Positions 54,745-64,000 of a DNA stretch of 64,000 nt are shown here, one piece after another. The stretch covers positions 25,163,636-25,227,635 of the forward strand of contig OZ024867.1 in the NCBI GenBank assembly GCA_964017155.1. Reading direction: 5' to 3'. This stretch comes from Oasisia sp. SBJ-2009. Lineage: Eukaryota; Annelida; Polychaeta; Sabellida; Siboglinidae. The position numbers and the translations under genes were made by a program. The notes beneath the pieces are model-generated. The model had not been told where the DNA came from. It did no database searches and saw only the letters and a program-made list of their open reading frames with translations. Position 1 is the first letter of the stretch, and each line of letters starts with the position of its first letter.

Positions 54745-54850
54745 AGGTTGTGTAGATAATCTGCAGTCATTGCTGGTTCTGATGACATCAAATTGGTAAC
54801 AATGCGCCGTTTCTTATTCGTGCAATACCTCGCCCAAGTTCGGTGGGGTA
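54745..54850 (+). repeat. Coding-like direct repeat, right copy
   Basis: Partner of 50905-51010. The open frame continues slightly further (WGNFEAKGINCLTGQKRQ) before a stop. Confidence 0.8.
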
Positions 54851-55179
54851 ATTTCGAAGCGAAGGGGATCAACTGTCTCACTGGGCAGAAGCGTCAATAG
54901 CGGATCGCCCTGTCAATTCATGGCAAATGTTCCGTTAGCTGCTTGCATAATCCATCGCCAGTCGTGGTTAATGTGGGCATCTAGTGATAATAAATACATC
55001 AAGTTAAATTAAAATATCCATCGAATATGGTGCTATTCATATTTGTATGCTAAATGGGATCGCTGTGTAGGAAATAGATTACATCTCCTGTTTCATCTGG
55101 CGGGGATCTACATATATGTCCAGAAAGACATGCTGCTGTTCCTCACCGAGTTCTATTCAAACGTCTGACAAAAATAAAG

Positions 55180-55860
55180 GTTCAGGGCGTTGACGTTACA
55201 ATCATCAAAGAAGCATATGTAAGCCATAGCACCAAGAGGTTGGAGACGGCGCTGAGGAAGCTGGCGGCACAGACGAAGATGACGGGTGACACTTCGTGGT
55301 CACAGCCATGGACAGTTGACAGGGGGCACAATCAACCAGCTGACCGTGTACTACTTCAGGGCAATTCAATCCCACTATGACAACTTAGATGGCATGGAGA
55401 ATGTTGTCTTGGTGTCATTCTACCATATGTCTGACTGATGCCAATCTGCAACATGACATATGCCCACAGGGCAAAGCTGGTGTTTCTACTAGAAGGCACT
55501 GGCAGAAGGCAAACAGCCGGGTGAGGCGACCACAAGAGCAATCAATGTCAAGTACCCGCTCTCTCCACAAGTTGCTGCAAGTTGCTGCCCATGTACAAGC
55601 TGTATACTTGCGACTCAGTCACGGTGACTTCCTGAGCCGCTGTTTGCAAAGTGCCACACAGAACCCCAATGAGTCACTTCACGCTCAAGTGTGGGCCAAG
55701 TTCCCCAAGACTAACTTCGTTGGTCTGCAGCAAGTGTTGCTTGTGCCCTGACTCGTTGTGGTTGAGTTCAACAGTGGTGACAAGGCACCAATGGAGCAGC
55801 TGTCGGGGCACAGGGGTTGACAACAGGACCACAGCTCAGGGGGTGAAGTGATGCCAGCAG
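55180..55860 (+). pseudogene. Decayed Mutator-like transposase (C-terminal part)
   Basis: Frame-broken but ordered similarity to the C-terminal half of invertebrate 'Mutator-like transposase domain' proteins. TINQLTVYYFRAIQSHYDNL and DGMENVVLVSFYHMS lie at about 55328-55435. Then comes a PxGxxSWCFY-type block (SWCFY near 55480), KALAEGKQPGEATT, LSPQVAA, and degraded FAKCHTxxxxES and FVGLQQV blocks to about 55735. Stops occur throughout. The small genes inside the TTAA palindrome 3 kb to the right resemble the N-terminus of the same protein family, so these may be remnants of one element type. Confidence 0.6.
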
Positions 55861-56196
55861 TGAAATGAGATGATATTTTTTAATGTATTTCGTATTCACA
55901 TTTGATGCAAGTATTGGTTACATTTCAATGTAGAATGGAATCAAAATAATGCCAATGAAGCACTCCACACTGTACTTACCTACAAACTACTCACACTTAC
56001 CTGTCTGTCTGGACACAGATGAGTCTCACCAGTTCATGATTTAACAAATTCCTCTAAAAAGACTACATGCCCAACAATCCACCATGTGGCGCCACTGTTC
56101 CAACCTATACATTAACATTTTAATGGACTCACTTGCTGCTAAACAACTGCATTCCAGCGGTCTCGGTCACTTTCCCTGGACTTGTTATTTATCCAC

Positions 56197-57386
56197 ACTG
56201 AGCTGTCAGGGTCAGACACTGAGCTGTCAGGGTCAGACACTGAGCTGTCAGGGTCAGACACTGAGCTGTCAGGGTCAGACACTGAGCTGTCAGGATCAAA
56301 CACTGAGCTGTCAGGGTCAGACACTGAGCTGTCAGGATCAAACACTGAGCTGACAGGGTCAGACACTGAACTGTCAGAATCAAACACTGAGCTGTCAGGG
56401 TCAGACACTGAGCTGTCAGGGTCAGACACTGAGCTGTTAGGATCAAACACTGAGTTGTCAGGGTCAGACACTGAGCGGTCAGGGTCAGACGCTGAGCTGT
56501 CAGGATCAAACACTGAGCTGTCAGGGTCAGACACTGAGCTGTTAGGATCAAACACTGAGCGGTCAGGGTCAGACACTGAGATGTCAGGGTCAGACACTGA
56601 GCTGTCAGGGTCAGACACTGAGCTGTCAGGATCAAACACTGAGCTGACAGGGTCAGACACTGAGCTGTCAGAATCAAACACTGAGCTGTCAGGGTCAGAC
56701 ACTGAGCTGTCAGGGTCAGACACTGAGCTGTCAGGGTCAGACACTGAACTCTCAGGGTCAGACACTGAGCTGTCAGGGTCAGACACTGAGCTGTCAGGAT
56801 CAAACACTGAGCTGACAGGGTCAGACACTGAACTGTCAGAATCAAACACTGAGCTGTCAGGGTCAGACACTGAGCTGTCAGGGTCAGACACTGAGCTGTT
56901 AGGATCAAACACTGAGTTGTCAGGGTCAGACACTGAGCGGTCAGGGTCAGACGCTGAGCTGTCAGGATCAAACACTGAGCTGTCAGGGTCAGACACTGAG
57001 CTGTTAGGATCAAACACTGAGCGGTCAGGGTCAGACACTGAGATGTCAGGGTCAGACACTGAGCTGTCAGGGTCAGACACTGAGCTGTCAGGATCAAACA
57101 TTGAGCTGACAGGGTCAGACACTGAGCTGTCAGAATCAAACACTGAGCTGTCAGGGTCAGACACTGAGCTGTCAGGGTCAGACACTGAGCTGTTAGGATC
57201 AAACACTGAGCTGTCAGGGTCAGACACTGAGCTGTCAGGGTCAGACACTGAGCTGTCAGGATCAAACACTGAGCTGTCAGGGTCAGACACTGAGCTGTTA
57301 GGATCAAACACTGAGTGGTCAGGGTCAGACACTGAGCTGTCAGGGTCAGACATTGAGCTGTCAGGGTCAGACACTGAGCTGTCAAG
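56197..57386. repeat. 21-bp satellite, about 57 copies
   Basis: The unit is close to CACTGAGCTGTCAGGGTCAG plus one base. Interspersed variants (GGATCAAA, GAATCAAA, GAGCGG, GCTGTTAGG) repeat in the same order with a 462-bp offset (22 units), so a higher-order block was duplicated. The 21-bp period leaves one plus and two minus frames open for about 400 codons (ELSGSDT or SSVSDPD repeats). No splice signals or start context support translation. Confidence 0.96.
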
Positions 57387-57716
57387 TCAGCAGTGGGTGA
57401 CTGTCACTGGGTGGTTTGACATTTCTTCCTTTGAGAGACACAACCCCATGACATTTTCAAACTTCCGACGTATTACATAAAAAGTCCATTAAAAATATCA
57501 GATGTAGCCACGTCATCATTATGCCAGGATTAACAACTTGTTTAATTAGCCTGAAATTAACTGTTTTTTTTTACTGAATATGTAGGAGGTTTTAAAATGT
57601 CACGACCTTGTATTTCTTAAGGGGCGATCTATCTACTCTGTTGTGATGATGAGATATGACAGCTGTGTCAAGTATGATCCCATCACCAGTGGCATATGAC
57701 AGTAGGGAGGTCTCAC

Positions 57717-57880
57717 CTAGCTCCTCTGGTGTTGACAGTGCGTAGCCGTCACCCTTGTAGCCGTCTATGAAGTCCACGATGTCTGCGGCCTCCACCTCCT
57801 CCACACGGAGCTGTGTCAGTAGCTCCGCCGTGTGTGACAGGAAGTATTGACGGTTATCTGACACTGTCACGCCGTGAATT
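57717..57880 (-). CDS. D-cysteine desulfhydrase-like, internal exon
   Basis: Acceptor TTTGGTGACAG and donor GAGCTAG|GTGAGA; 164 bp, entering with one codon base and leaving with one. The product reads IHGVTVSDNRQYFLSHTAEL, then VDFIDGYKGDGYALSTPEEL. The GxGYxxxTPEEL block just before (I/L)LDPVYTGK is typical of the D-cysteine desulfhydrase/ACC deaminase family. It joins upstream to the exon at 63229-63329 (AG plus A completing Arg) and downstream, across about 40 kb, to 17611-17751. A 21-bp satellite starts about 330 bp further along the transcript. Confidence 0.9.
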
Positions 57881-58495
57881 CTGTCACCAAACATTTATAT
57901 ATTATTCCGTGACATTTCAGTTTTAAGGCAAGGGTGTAGTCGGGCCAGAATGTGATTTTTACAATTTTTGACATTAAAATGAGTTTTCAGTTGTTGACGT
58001 TTCCGTGTACAACTATTATTTAACTTGTCATTCGTGTATGTTGTACTGTTGAAATAAACAAGTTTGTGTCAAAAACATGCCTTTTATGTGATGCCTGTCA
58101 TTGCTACGTCTTTGTTTTTGTCAAATTAAGTGTGAATTGTGTGATTTTCTTGGATCGATCGTGTCGCGATAAATACAGGCATTCCAACATGGCGCATATC
58201 ATGGGAAAGCCCCGTATTCGCGCTGCATGATGGGAGAAACCGTTTTAAAATATCACCGAAGGCGACCGAGTAATCTCGACTAGAAACGAACCCCCCATTT
58301 AGACTCGCGAAGACAAAGGACCTGGGGGATCCCACGATGATTGGCCAGACGGCATCACGTGATATCGGCTTATTTTCTGATTGGTCGGAATACTAATTCC
58401 AGCCTCGCGTCAGCTTGGGATACTAGCTACGTCCAATTCGATCGCCATTCCGTATTCTGTTTTTATATAGTAATTTAGCTTTCCAAATCGACATT

Positions 58496-58654
58496 ATGCC
58501 GTTTGGTCGAAAGCGTACGGGTGGTTATGGTGCGGGGAAGCGGAAGAGGCTTCAAAACCTGCAGTTAGCTCGCGATAAGAAGATATCTCGGGATGAATCG
58601 GTGGCCACAACGAGTTCTGCGACCGTGACCACGCCGACGAGAATGGCAGGCGGA
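58496..58654 (+). CDS. TTAA-element gene, exon 1 (left copy)
   Basis: ATG at 58496 begins MPFGRKRTGGYGAGKRKRLQ, a strongly basic, nuclear-localisation-like N-terminus, followed by a Ser/Thr-rich stretch. It ends at donor GGCGGA|GTAAGT (53 codons, phase 0). A TATA-like TTTTTATATAG lies about 30 bp upstream of the ATG, which would put transcription start very close to the start codon. The basic start resembles those of transposase-derived proteins. It splices to 59094. Confidence 0.6.
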
Positions 58655-59093
58655 GTAAGTTCATATGCCTGTTTTATATTACCGATGCTTACAGAACATA
58701 TGATTACGATGTTTTCTCCGAATATATAGCATAGTTGGCATGTCTCGACTGTAAAAACGATTTGATGTCGACATAGCGTTATGTTGTTGCCGTTCGTCCC
58801 ATGTTGATGTTCAGGCCCAGGGTCCATCCAGGCACTCCAGAAAGAGTTCTGACGTACACTTACAGTATATACATTTTATGTATTATATCCAGGTTTAGAT
58901 GACGCTATTGTTGATGGAGAATATTTCTGCGTTGCATGGTATTCAGTGGAAATGTGCTTTATAATACACATCAGTATTATTCACTCCTTATATATATAAT
59001 ATACAATACAGTTTTATTGTGAAATAAACAGTGAAATTATATGCTATACTCCCATTGCAGTTCATTACATGCATTGTGTGTATCTGTTTCCAG

Positions 59094-59462
59094 GAATCAA
59101 GTCAGCCATCCACATCACGTAGAATATCTGCAACTGAGAGGAAGTTTGGATATGCCGAACTTCTGCGTGAGATGCGTGTATCCGACTTCCCAGTTGAGGG
59201 CGTACGTGAAGAAATTGCTGGGGAAGGCCTCTCAACGGTGATTGTACGCTGTTCCGTATTGCCATCGCTCGTCACGAACCTGTCGTGCACGTCATGCAAG
59301 AAGCGCACCCTCTCCATCCGAGCTGTCGACCGCACACTCGGAATGGTCTGTGGACTGGAGACGTTTTGCACCAGTTGTGATACGGTTCTCAACTCGACTC
59401 TTTCTTCCGACCGAATTGGAGAGATGCAGGCAACAAATTCCCCATTCGTTGTGGTGCGATGA
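59094..59462 (+). CDS. TTAA-element gene, exon 2 (left copy), Mutator-like N-terminal domain
   Basis: Acceptor TCTGTTTCCAG, phase 0; an alternative acceptor at 59060 would add 11 codons in frame. The product has a CTSCKKRTLSIRAVDRTLGM block and a CTSC about 10 residues later, so two C-x-x-C pairs that could bind zinc, ending ATNSPFVVVR and TGA. The spaced C-x-x-C pairs followed by a SPF(D)VN-like block match the N-terminal part of invertebrate Mutator-like transposase proteins (memory-based). The predicted product is about 175 residues and lacks any catalytic domain, so the element is non-autonomous as assembled. The small protein might act as a regulator or be a truncated relic. Confidence 0.6.
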   Translation, partial: ESSQPSTSRRISATERKFGYAELLREMRVSDFPVEGVREEIAGEGLSTVIVRCSVLPSLVTNLSCTSCKKRTLSIRAVDRTLGMVCGLETFCTSCDTVLNSTLSSDRIGEMQATNSPFVVVR

Positions 59463-61128
59463 AGTGCTGTGAACTTTAGTGACACAGTGAACTTTATATG
59501 TGGACTGGTGAACTTTACATGTGGACTGGTGAACTTTACATGTGCAGTTGTATCATATTTTGCAAATACGGTTTCTGTTTTTTTACACGTTTTTACAAAG
59601 TTGCATAATGTTTCATACATTTTTATTATTTTGAAATGGAAACCCTTCTGAGCTTTTCCCACTGATAAATTATACATTGGCTAACATATGTGCAAAGTTT
59701 CAGTTATATAAATAGATGTTTACTTGTTGAAATGTATGTTCCTGTGTACTCAAACTTTGAACGTGATTATCTCGGAAACATGTTTTTTCATTACACCTGC
59801 TGCCTCCCGTGTCATTTTTCCGTGCTACTACTTTATAGAATTGGTTGAAACTTGCCACAGTGAACCTTGATAGCATGACCATGAAAACCACCAAGTTACT
59901 TTCTGGGAAATGTGACCTGCTTTTTACATAACAAGTCACAACTGAAATTTTTCACTACCGTTTTTGCATTTTCATATACTAGAAAGTTTGAAAAAATCAT
60001 TAAAAAAAAACTAAACACTTATGAGAAAAACTGCTTGGTGGTTTTCACAAGGGATGTGTAGAGTAACTACACACAACATTTGGGTCATCTAAGACTGGTA
60101 GATACAGATATATCTGACACGAAAAAGTCAATCCAAGATGGCCGCCACACCATGGGAAAACACCCTAGAAAAAATCTTTAAAAAATTCACAGCTATACTG
60201 TGAGGTAGATTAATAAACTCTGAAAGTTTTAGCTCTCTGTGTTCAATACAAGTGGAGTAATAAAATAAAGTCCGTTTAGACTACACCATTGCCTTAAGGC
60301 AATGGTGTAGTCTAAACGGACTTTATTTTATTACTCCACTTGTATTGAACACAGAGAGCTAACACTTTCAGAGTTTATTAATCTACCTCACAGTATAGCT
60401 GTGAATTTTTTAAAGAATTTTTCTAGGGTGTTTTCCCACGGTGTGGCGGCCATCTTGGATTGACTTTTTCGTGTCAGATATATCTGTATCTACCAGTCTT
60501 AGATGACCCAAATGTTGTGTGTAGTTACTCTACACATCCCTTGTGAAAACCACCAAGCAGTTTTTCTCATAAGTGTTTAGTTTTTTTTTAATGATTTTTT
60601 CAAACTTTCTAGTATATGAAAATGCAAAAACGGTAGTGAAAAATTTCAGTTGTGACTTGTTATGTAAAAAGCAGGTCACATTTCCCAGAAAGTAACTTGG
60701 TGGTTTTCATGGTCATGCTATCAAGGTTCACTGTGGCAAGTTTCAACCAATTCTATAAAGTAGTAGCACGGAAAAATGACACGGGAGGCAGCAGGTGTAA
60801 TGAAAAAACATGTTTCCGAGATAATCACGTTCAAAGTTTGAGTACACAGGAACATACATTTCAACAAGTAAACATCTATTTATATAACTGAAACTTTGCA
60901 CATATGTTAGCCAATGTATAATTTATCAGTGGGAAAAGCTCAGAAGGGTTTCCATTTCAAAATAATAAAAATGTATGAAACATTATGCAACTTTGTAAAA
61001 ACGTGTAAAAAAACAGAAACCGTATTTGCAAAATATGATACAACTGCACATGTAAAGTTCACCAGTCCACATGTAAAGTTCACCAGTCCACATATAAAGT
61101 TCACTGTGTCACTAAAGTTCACAGCACT

Positions 61129-61497
61129 TCATCGCACCACAACGAATGGGGAATTTGTTGCCTGCATCTCTCCAATTCGGTCGGAAGAAAGAGTCGAGTT
61201 GAGAACCGTATCACAACTGGTGCAAAACGTCTCCAGTCCACAGACCATTCCGAGTGTGCGGTCGACAGCTCGGATGGAGAGGGTGCGCTTCTTGCATGAC
61301 GTGCACGACAGGTTCGTGACAAGCGATGGCAATACGGAACAGCGTACAATCACCGTTGAGAGGCCTTCCCCAGCAATTTCTTCACGTACGCCCTCAACTG
61401 GGAAGTCGGATACACGCATCTCACGCAGAAGTTCGGCATATCCAAACTTCCTCTCAGTTGCAGATATTCTACGTGATGTGGATGGCTGACTTGATTC
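61129..61497 (-). CDS. TTAA-element gene, exon 2 (right copy)
   Basis: The minus-strand counterpart of 59094-59462, with the same 123 codons including stop. Its transcription direction matches the host desulfhydrase gene, so its splice acceptor could in principle be used in host transcripts. Confidence 0.6.
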   Translation of the reverse strand, partial: ESSQPSTSRRISATERKFGYAELLREMRVSDFPVEGVREEIAGEGLSTVIVRCSVLPSLVTNLSCTSCKKRTLSIRAVDRTLGMVCGLETFCTSCDTVLNSTLSSDRIGEMQATNSPFVVVR

Positions 61498-61945
61498 CTG
61501 GAAACAGATACACACAATGCATGTAATGAACTGCAATGGGAGTATAGGCTATAGCATATAATTTCACTGTTTATTTCACAATAAAACTGTATTGTATATT
61601 ATATATATAAGGAGTGAATAATACTGATGTGTATTATAAAGCACATTTCCACTGAATACCATGCAACGTAGAAATATTCTCCATCAACAATAGCGTCATC
61701 TAAACCTGGATATAATACATAAAATGTATATACTGTAAGTGTACGTCAGAACTCTTTCTGGAGTGCCTGGATGGACCCTGGGCCTGAACATCAACATGGG
61801 ACGAACGGCAACAACATAACGCTATGTCGACATCAAATCGTTTTTACAGTCGAGACATGCCAACTATGCTATATATTCGGAGAAAACATCGTAATCATAT
61901 GTTCTGTAAGCATCGGTAATATATAAAACAGGCATATGAACTTAC

Positions 61946-62104
61946 TCCGCCTGCCATTCTCGTCGGCGTGGTCACGGTCGCAGAACTCGTTGTGGCCACC
62001 GATTCATCCCGAGATATCTTCTTATCGCGAGCTAACTGCAGGTTTTGAAGCCTCTTCCGCTTCCCCGCACCATAACCACCCGTACGCTTTCGACCAAACG
62101 GCAT
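61946..62104 (-). CDS. TTAA-element gene, exon 1 (right copy)
   Basis: Minus-strand counterpart of 58496-58654: identical ATG, 53 codons and GTAAGT donor. The upstream TATA-like motif is retained with a 2-bp change nearby. Confidence 0.6.
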
Positions 62105-62679
62105 AATGTCGATTTGGAAAGCTAAATTACTATATAAAAACAGAGAATACGGAATGGCGATCGAATTGGACGTAGCTAGTATCACAAGCTGACGCGAGGC
62201 TGGAATTAGTATTCCGACCAATCAGAAAATAAGCCGACATCACGTGATGCCGTCTGGCCAATCATCGTGGGATCCCCCAGGTCCTTTGTCTTCGCGAGTC
62301 TAAATGGGGGGTTCGTTTCTAGTCGAGATTACTCGGTCGCCTTCGGTGATATTTTAAAACGGTTTCTCCCATCATGCAGCGCGAATACGGGGCTTTCCCA
62401 TGATATGCGCCATGTTGGAATGCCTGTATTTATCGCGACACGATCGATCCAAGAAAATCACACAATTCACACTTAATTTGACAAAAACAAAGACGTAGCA
62501 ATGACAGGCATCACATAAAAGGCATGTTTTTGACACAAACTTGTTTATTTCAACAGTACAACATACATGAATGACAAGTTAAATAATAGTTGTACACGGA
62601 AACGTCAACAACTGAAAACTCATTTTAATGTCAAAAATTGTAAAAATCACATTCTGGCCCGACTACACCCTTGCCTTAA

Positions 62680-63228
62680 CATAGATGACTTATTATGTTC
62701 TAATGCTGAACGGCGAAGTTATTTATAAAAAGAAACAATCGCGATGGAAATGCTTGTGTTTATATACGTTTTAGCAGGCTTTTTTATTATTAATTCAACG
62801 TAGTGTGTATCCCCAATCAGTAGACCAATGATTTATCTTCAAAATAAAATTTATTCTGATTGTATTGGTCAAATATTGATACCATGCGACGTTTGGTATC
62901 AAAGCCTGGTTTACGCTTCGATTTTCAACCTGATGGTACGCGCTGTGACGCGATCGCGCTAGCGTAATAACATAGCCACGGGCAGTTATTTGTTGATTTG
63001 TAGGTTGTTTTGAAATGCTACTGAATGCGTAATATTTGAGTAATCAGAACAAGATTTGGCGTATAAACAGACAACACAATGACGTTTTAGTTATATAAAT
63101 GTTATTCCAGAGACGTTAATACTTCTATGTGTAAGCGATGCAAAAATATGGTTAACTTGAGTGAACAGTCTTTGCCCAAGCTTTTTTTATACAGTTATTG
63201 AAATAGAATTATGTTAGCCTGCACTTAC
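62680..63228. other. Intron sequence
   Basis: Unique AT-rich sequence between the palindrome and the next desulfhydrase exon. Nothing recognisable. Confidence 0.6.
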
Positions 63229-63329
63229 CTTAGTTTGCTTTTTGTCAAGTAGTTACCAAGGGCAAGGCCATCAGCTGTACCCCCACTGCCACACGCGAAC
63301 ACAATGTCATCAAACTGCTCTGGGACACC
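63229..63329 (-). CDS. D-cysteine desulfhydrase-like, most upstream exon in window
   Basis: Acceptor TGTGTGACAG and donor CTAAG|GTAAGT; 101 bp, phase 0 in, phase 2 out. Translation GVPEQFDDIVFACGSGGTAD then GLALGNYLTKSKL contains the Gly-rich SGGTxxGL loop that holds the PLP phosphate in this fold-type II family. The four exons here supply the last 182 residues. The N-terminal half, with the PLP lysine, lies beyond the right edge of the window. The exon's 5' end is copied into the adjacent minisatellite. Confidence 0.9.
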
Positions 63330-63655
63330 CTGTCACACACACACAGACAATGTCATCAAACTGCTCTGGGACACCCTGTCACACACACAGACAATGTCAT
63401 CAAACTGCTCTGGGACACCCTGTCACACACACAGACAATGTCATCAAACTGCTCTGGGACACCCTGTCACACACACACAGACAATGTCATCAAACTGCTC
63501 TGGGACACCCTGTCACACACACAGACAATGTCATCAAACTGCTCTGGGACACCCTGTCACACACACACAGACAATGTCATCAAACTGCTCTGGGACACCC
63601 TGTCACACACACAGACAATGTCATCAAACTGCTCTGGGACACCCTGTCACACACA
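63301..63655. repeat. 44/46-bp minisatellite derived from an exon start
   Basis: Eight units, starting near 63301, 63347, 63391, 63435, 63481, 63525, 63571 and 63615. Each contains CAATGTCATCAAACTGCTCT and GGGACACCCTGTCAC followed by a CA run of variable length. The first unit is the real exon end plus its splice acceptor; the other seven are intronic copies. Confidence 0.95.
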
Positions 63656-64000
63656 CAGTCTCTCGTAATGTTCTGTCTCTAAGTCTGAGTCTCTCGTAAT
63701 GTTCTGTCTCTAAGTCTGAGTCTCTCGTAATGTTCTGTCTCTAAGTCTGAGTCTCTCCTAATGTTCTGTCTCTAAGTCTGAGTCTCTCCCAATGTTCTGT
63801 CTCTAAGTCTGAGTCTCTCCTAATGTTCTGTCTCTAAGTATGAGTCTCCTAATGTTCTGTCTCTAAGTCTGAGTCTCTCGTAATGTTCTGTCTCTAAGTC
63901 TGAGTCTCTCGTAATGTTCTGTCTCTAAGTCTGAGTCTCTCGTAATGTTCTGTCTCTAAGTCTGAGTCTCTCGTAATGTTCTGTCTCTAAGTCTGAGTCT
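63656..64000. repeat. 31-bp minisatellite, at least 11 copies, runs off the window
   Basis: The unit contains TCTCGTAATGTTCTGTCTCT and AAGTCTGAG. It directly abuts the exon-derived array and continues past the right edge. Confidence 0.95.

Larger units (their letters stand above)
57927..60293 (+). mobile_element. TTAA-flanked DNA element, left arm of palindrome
   Basis: 2,367 bp, flanked by TTAA at 57923-57926 and 60294-60297. It starts GGCAAGGGTGTAGTC and ends GACTACACCATTGCC, a 15-bp terminal inverted repeat with one mismatch. It carries a two-exon gene and a 3' portion with three TGGACTGGTGAACTTTACAT-like repeats (59463-59550) and a CAAGATGGCCGCC motif (60134). TTAA duplication with GG-starting ends suggests Kolobok, with piggyBac the alternative (inference). 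Confidence 0.85.
60298..62675 (-). mobile_element. TTAA-flanked DNA element, right arm of palindrome (inverted copy)
   Basis: 2,378 bp, inverted relative to the left arm and more than 99% identical by eye. TTAA lies at 60294-60297 (shared) and 62676-62679. Differences include a 6-bp insertion near 61545, 2-bp insertions near 61920 and 62143, a 1-bp length difference and a few substitutions. Together these account for the 11-bp length difference. Confidence 0.85.

Noticed and set aside
56139..57480. About 400-codon ORFs on both strands rich in Ser/Asp
   Set aside because: Frames of the 21-bp satellite; no supporting exon structure.

Overview
This is invertebrate (metazoan) nuclear DNA, most likely from a marine lophotrochozoan such as a mollusc. 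The case rests on spliced genes with GT-AG introns, BEL/Pao and several LINE retrotransposons, TTAA-targeting DNA transposons, tRNA-derived SINEs, a membrane protein combining EGF, mucin and chitin-binding modules, and many minisatellites. The species call is inference; nothing in the window names the organism. There are no bacterial-type operons and no CRISPR arrays.

Layout. (1) 1-7.3 kb, plus strand: the 3' part of a multi-exon type I membrane protein gene with three EGF-like exons, a Thr/Pro mucin-like exon, a chitin-binding (CBM14/peritrophin-A) exon, and a terminal exon with the transmembrane segment and a Ser/Pro repeat tail. All internal exons are phase 1-1. (2) 7.3-16 kb: decayed LINE fragments, a 37-bp satellite, two copies of a SINE family and microsatellites. 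(3) 16.07-63.33 kb, minus strand: the last four coding exons of a D-cysteine desulfhydrase/ACC-deaminase-like PLP enzyme; the gene starts beyond the right edge. The intron between its 57.7-kb and 17.7-kb exons is about 40 kb long and holds most of the window's mobile DNA.

Contents of that giant intron, left to right: a plus-strand SAP-domain gene fragment whose second exon is cut by a BEL/Pao retrotransposon (19,877-27,508, target duplication GTCAC); a LINE reverse transcriptase pseudogene (27.6-29.2 kb); a piggyBac-like pseudogene (29.6-32.0 kb); a CR1/L2-type endonuclease fragment (32.2-33.7 kb); minisatellites; an EnSpm-like transposase remnant (38 kb); a direct duplication (38.5/39.8 kb); three adjacent satellites of 46, 44 and 63 bp (41.5-47.5 kb); a Ty3/gypsy-like pol tail (48.6 kb); a longer CR1/L2-type LINE (51.2-54.7 kb); a decayed Mutator-like transposase (55.2-55.9 kb); and a 21-bp satellite (56.2-57.4 kb).

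The next intron upstream (57,881-63,228) holds the most striking structure: two inverted, nearly identical copies of a 2.37-kb TTAA-flanked element, forming a 4.75-kb palindrome with only TTAA between the arms. Each arm carries a small two-exon gene resembling the N-terminus of Mutator-like transposases. At the right edge, the splice acceptor and first 29 bases of a desulfhydrase exon have been amplified into a 44/46-bp minisatellite.

Only two host genes are convincingly present: the mosaic membrane protein and the desulfhydrase. The SAP-domain gene is a third, broken candidate, possibly itself part of a multicopy family. Nearly everything else is mobile DNA or tandem repeat. All exon joins were deduced by eye from splice signals and phase, without transcripts or database searches.
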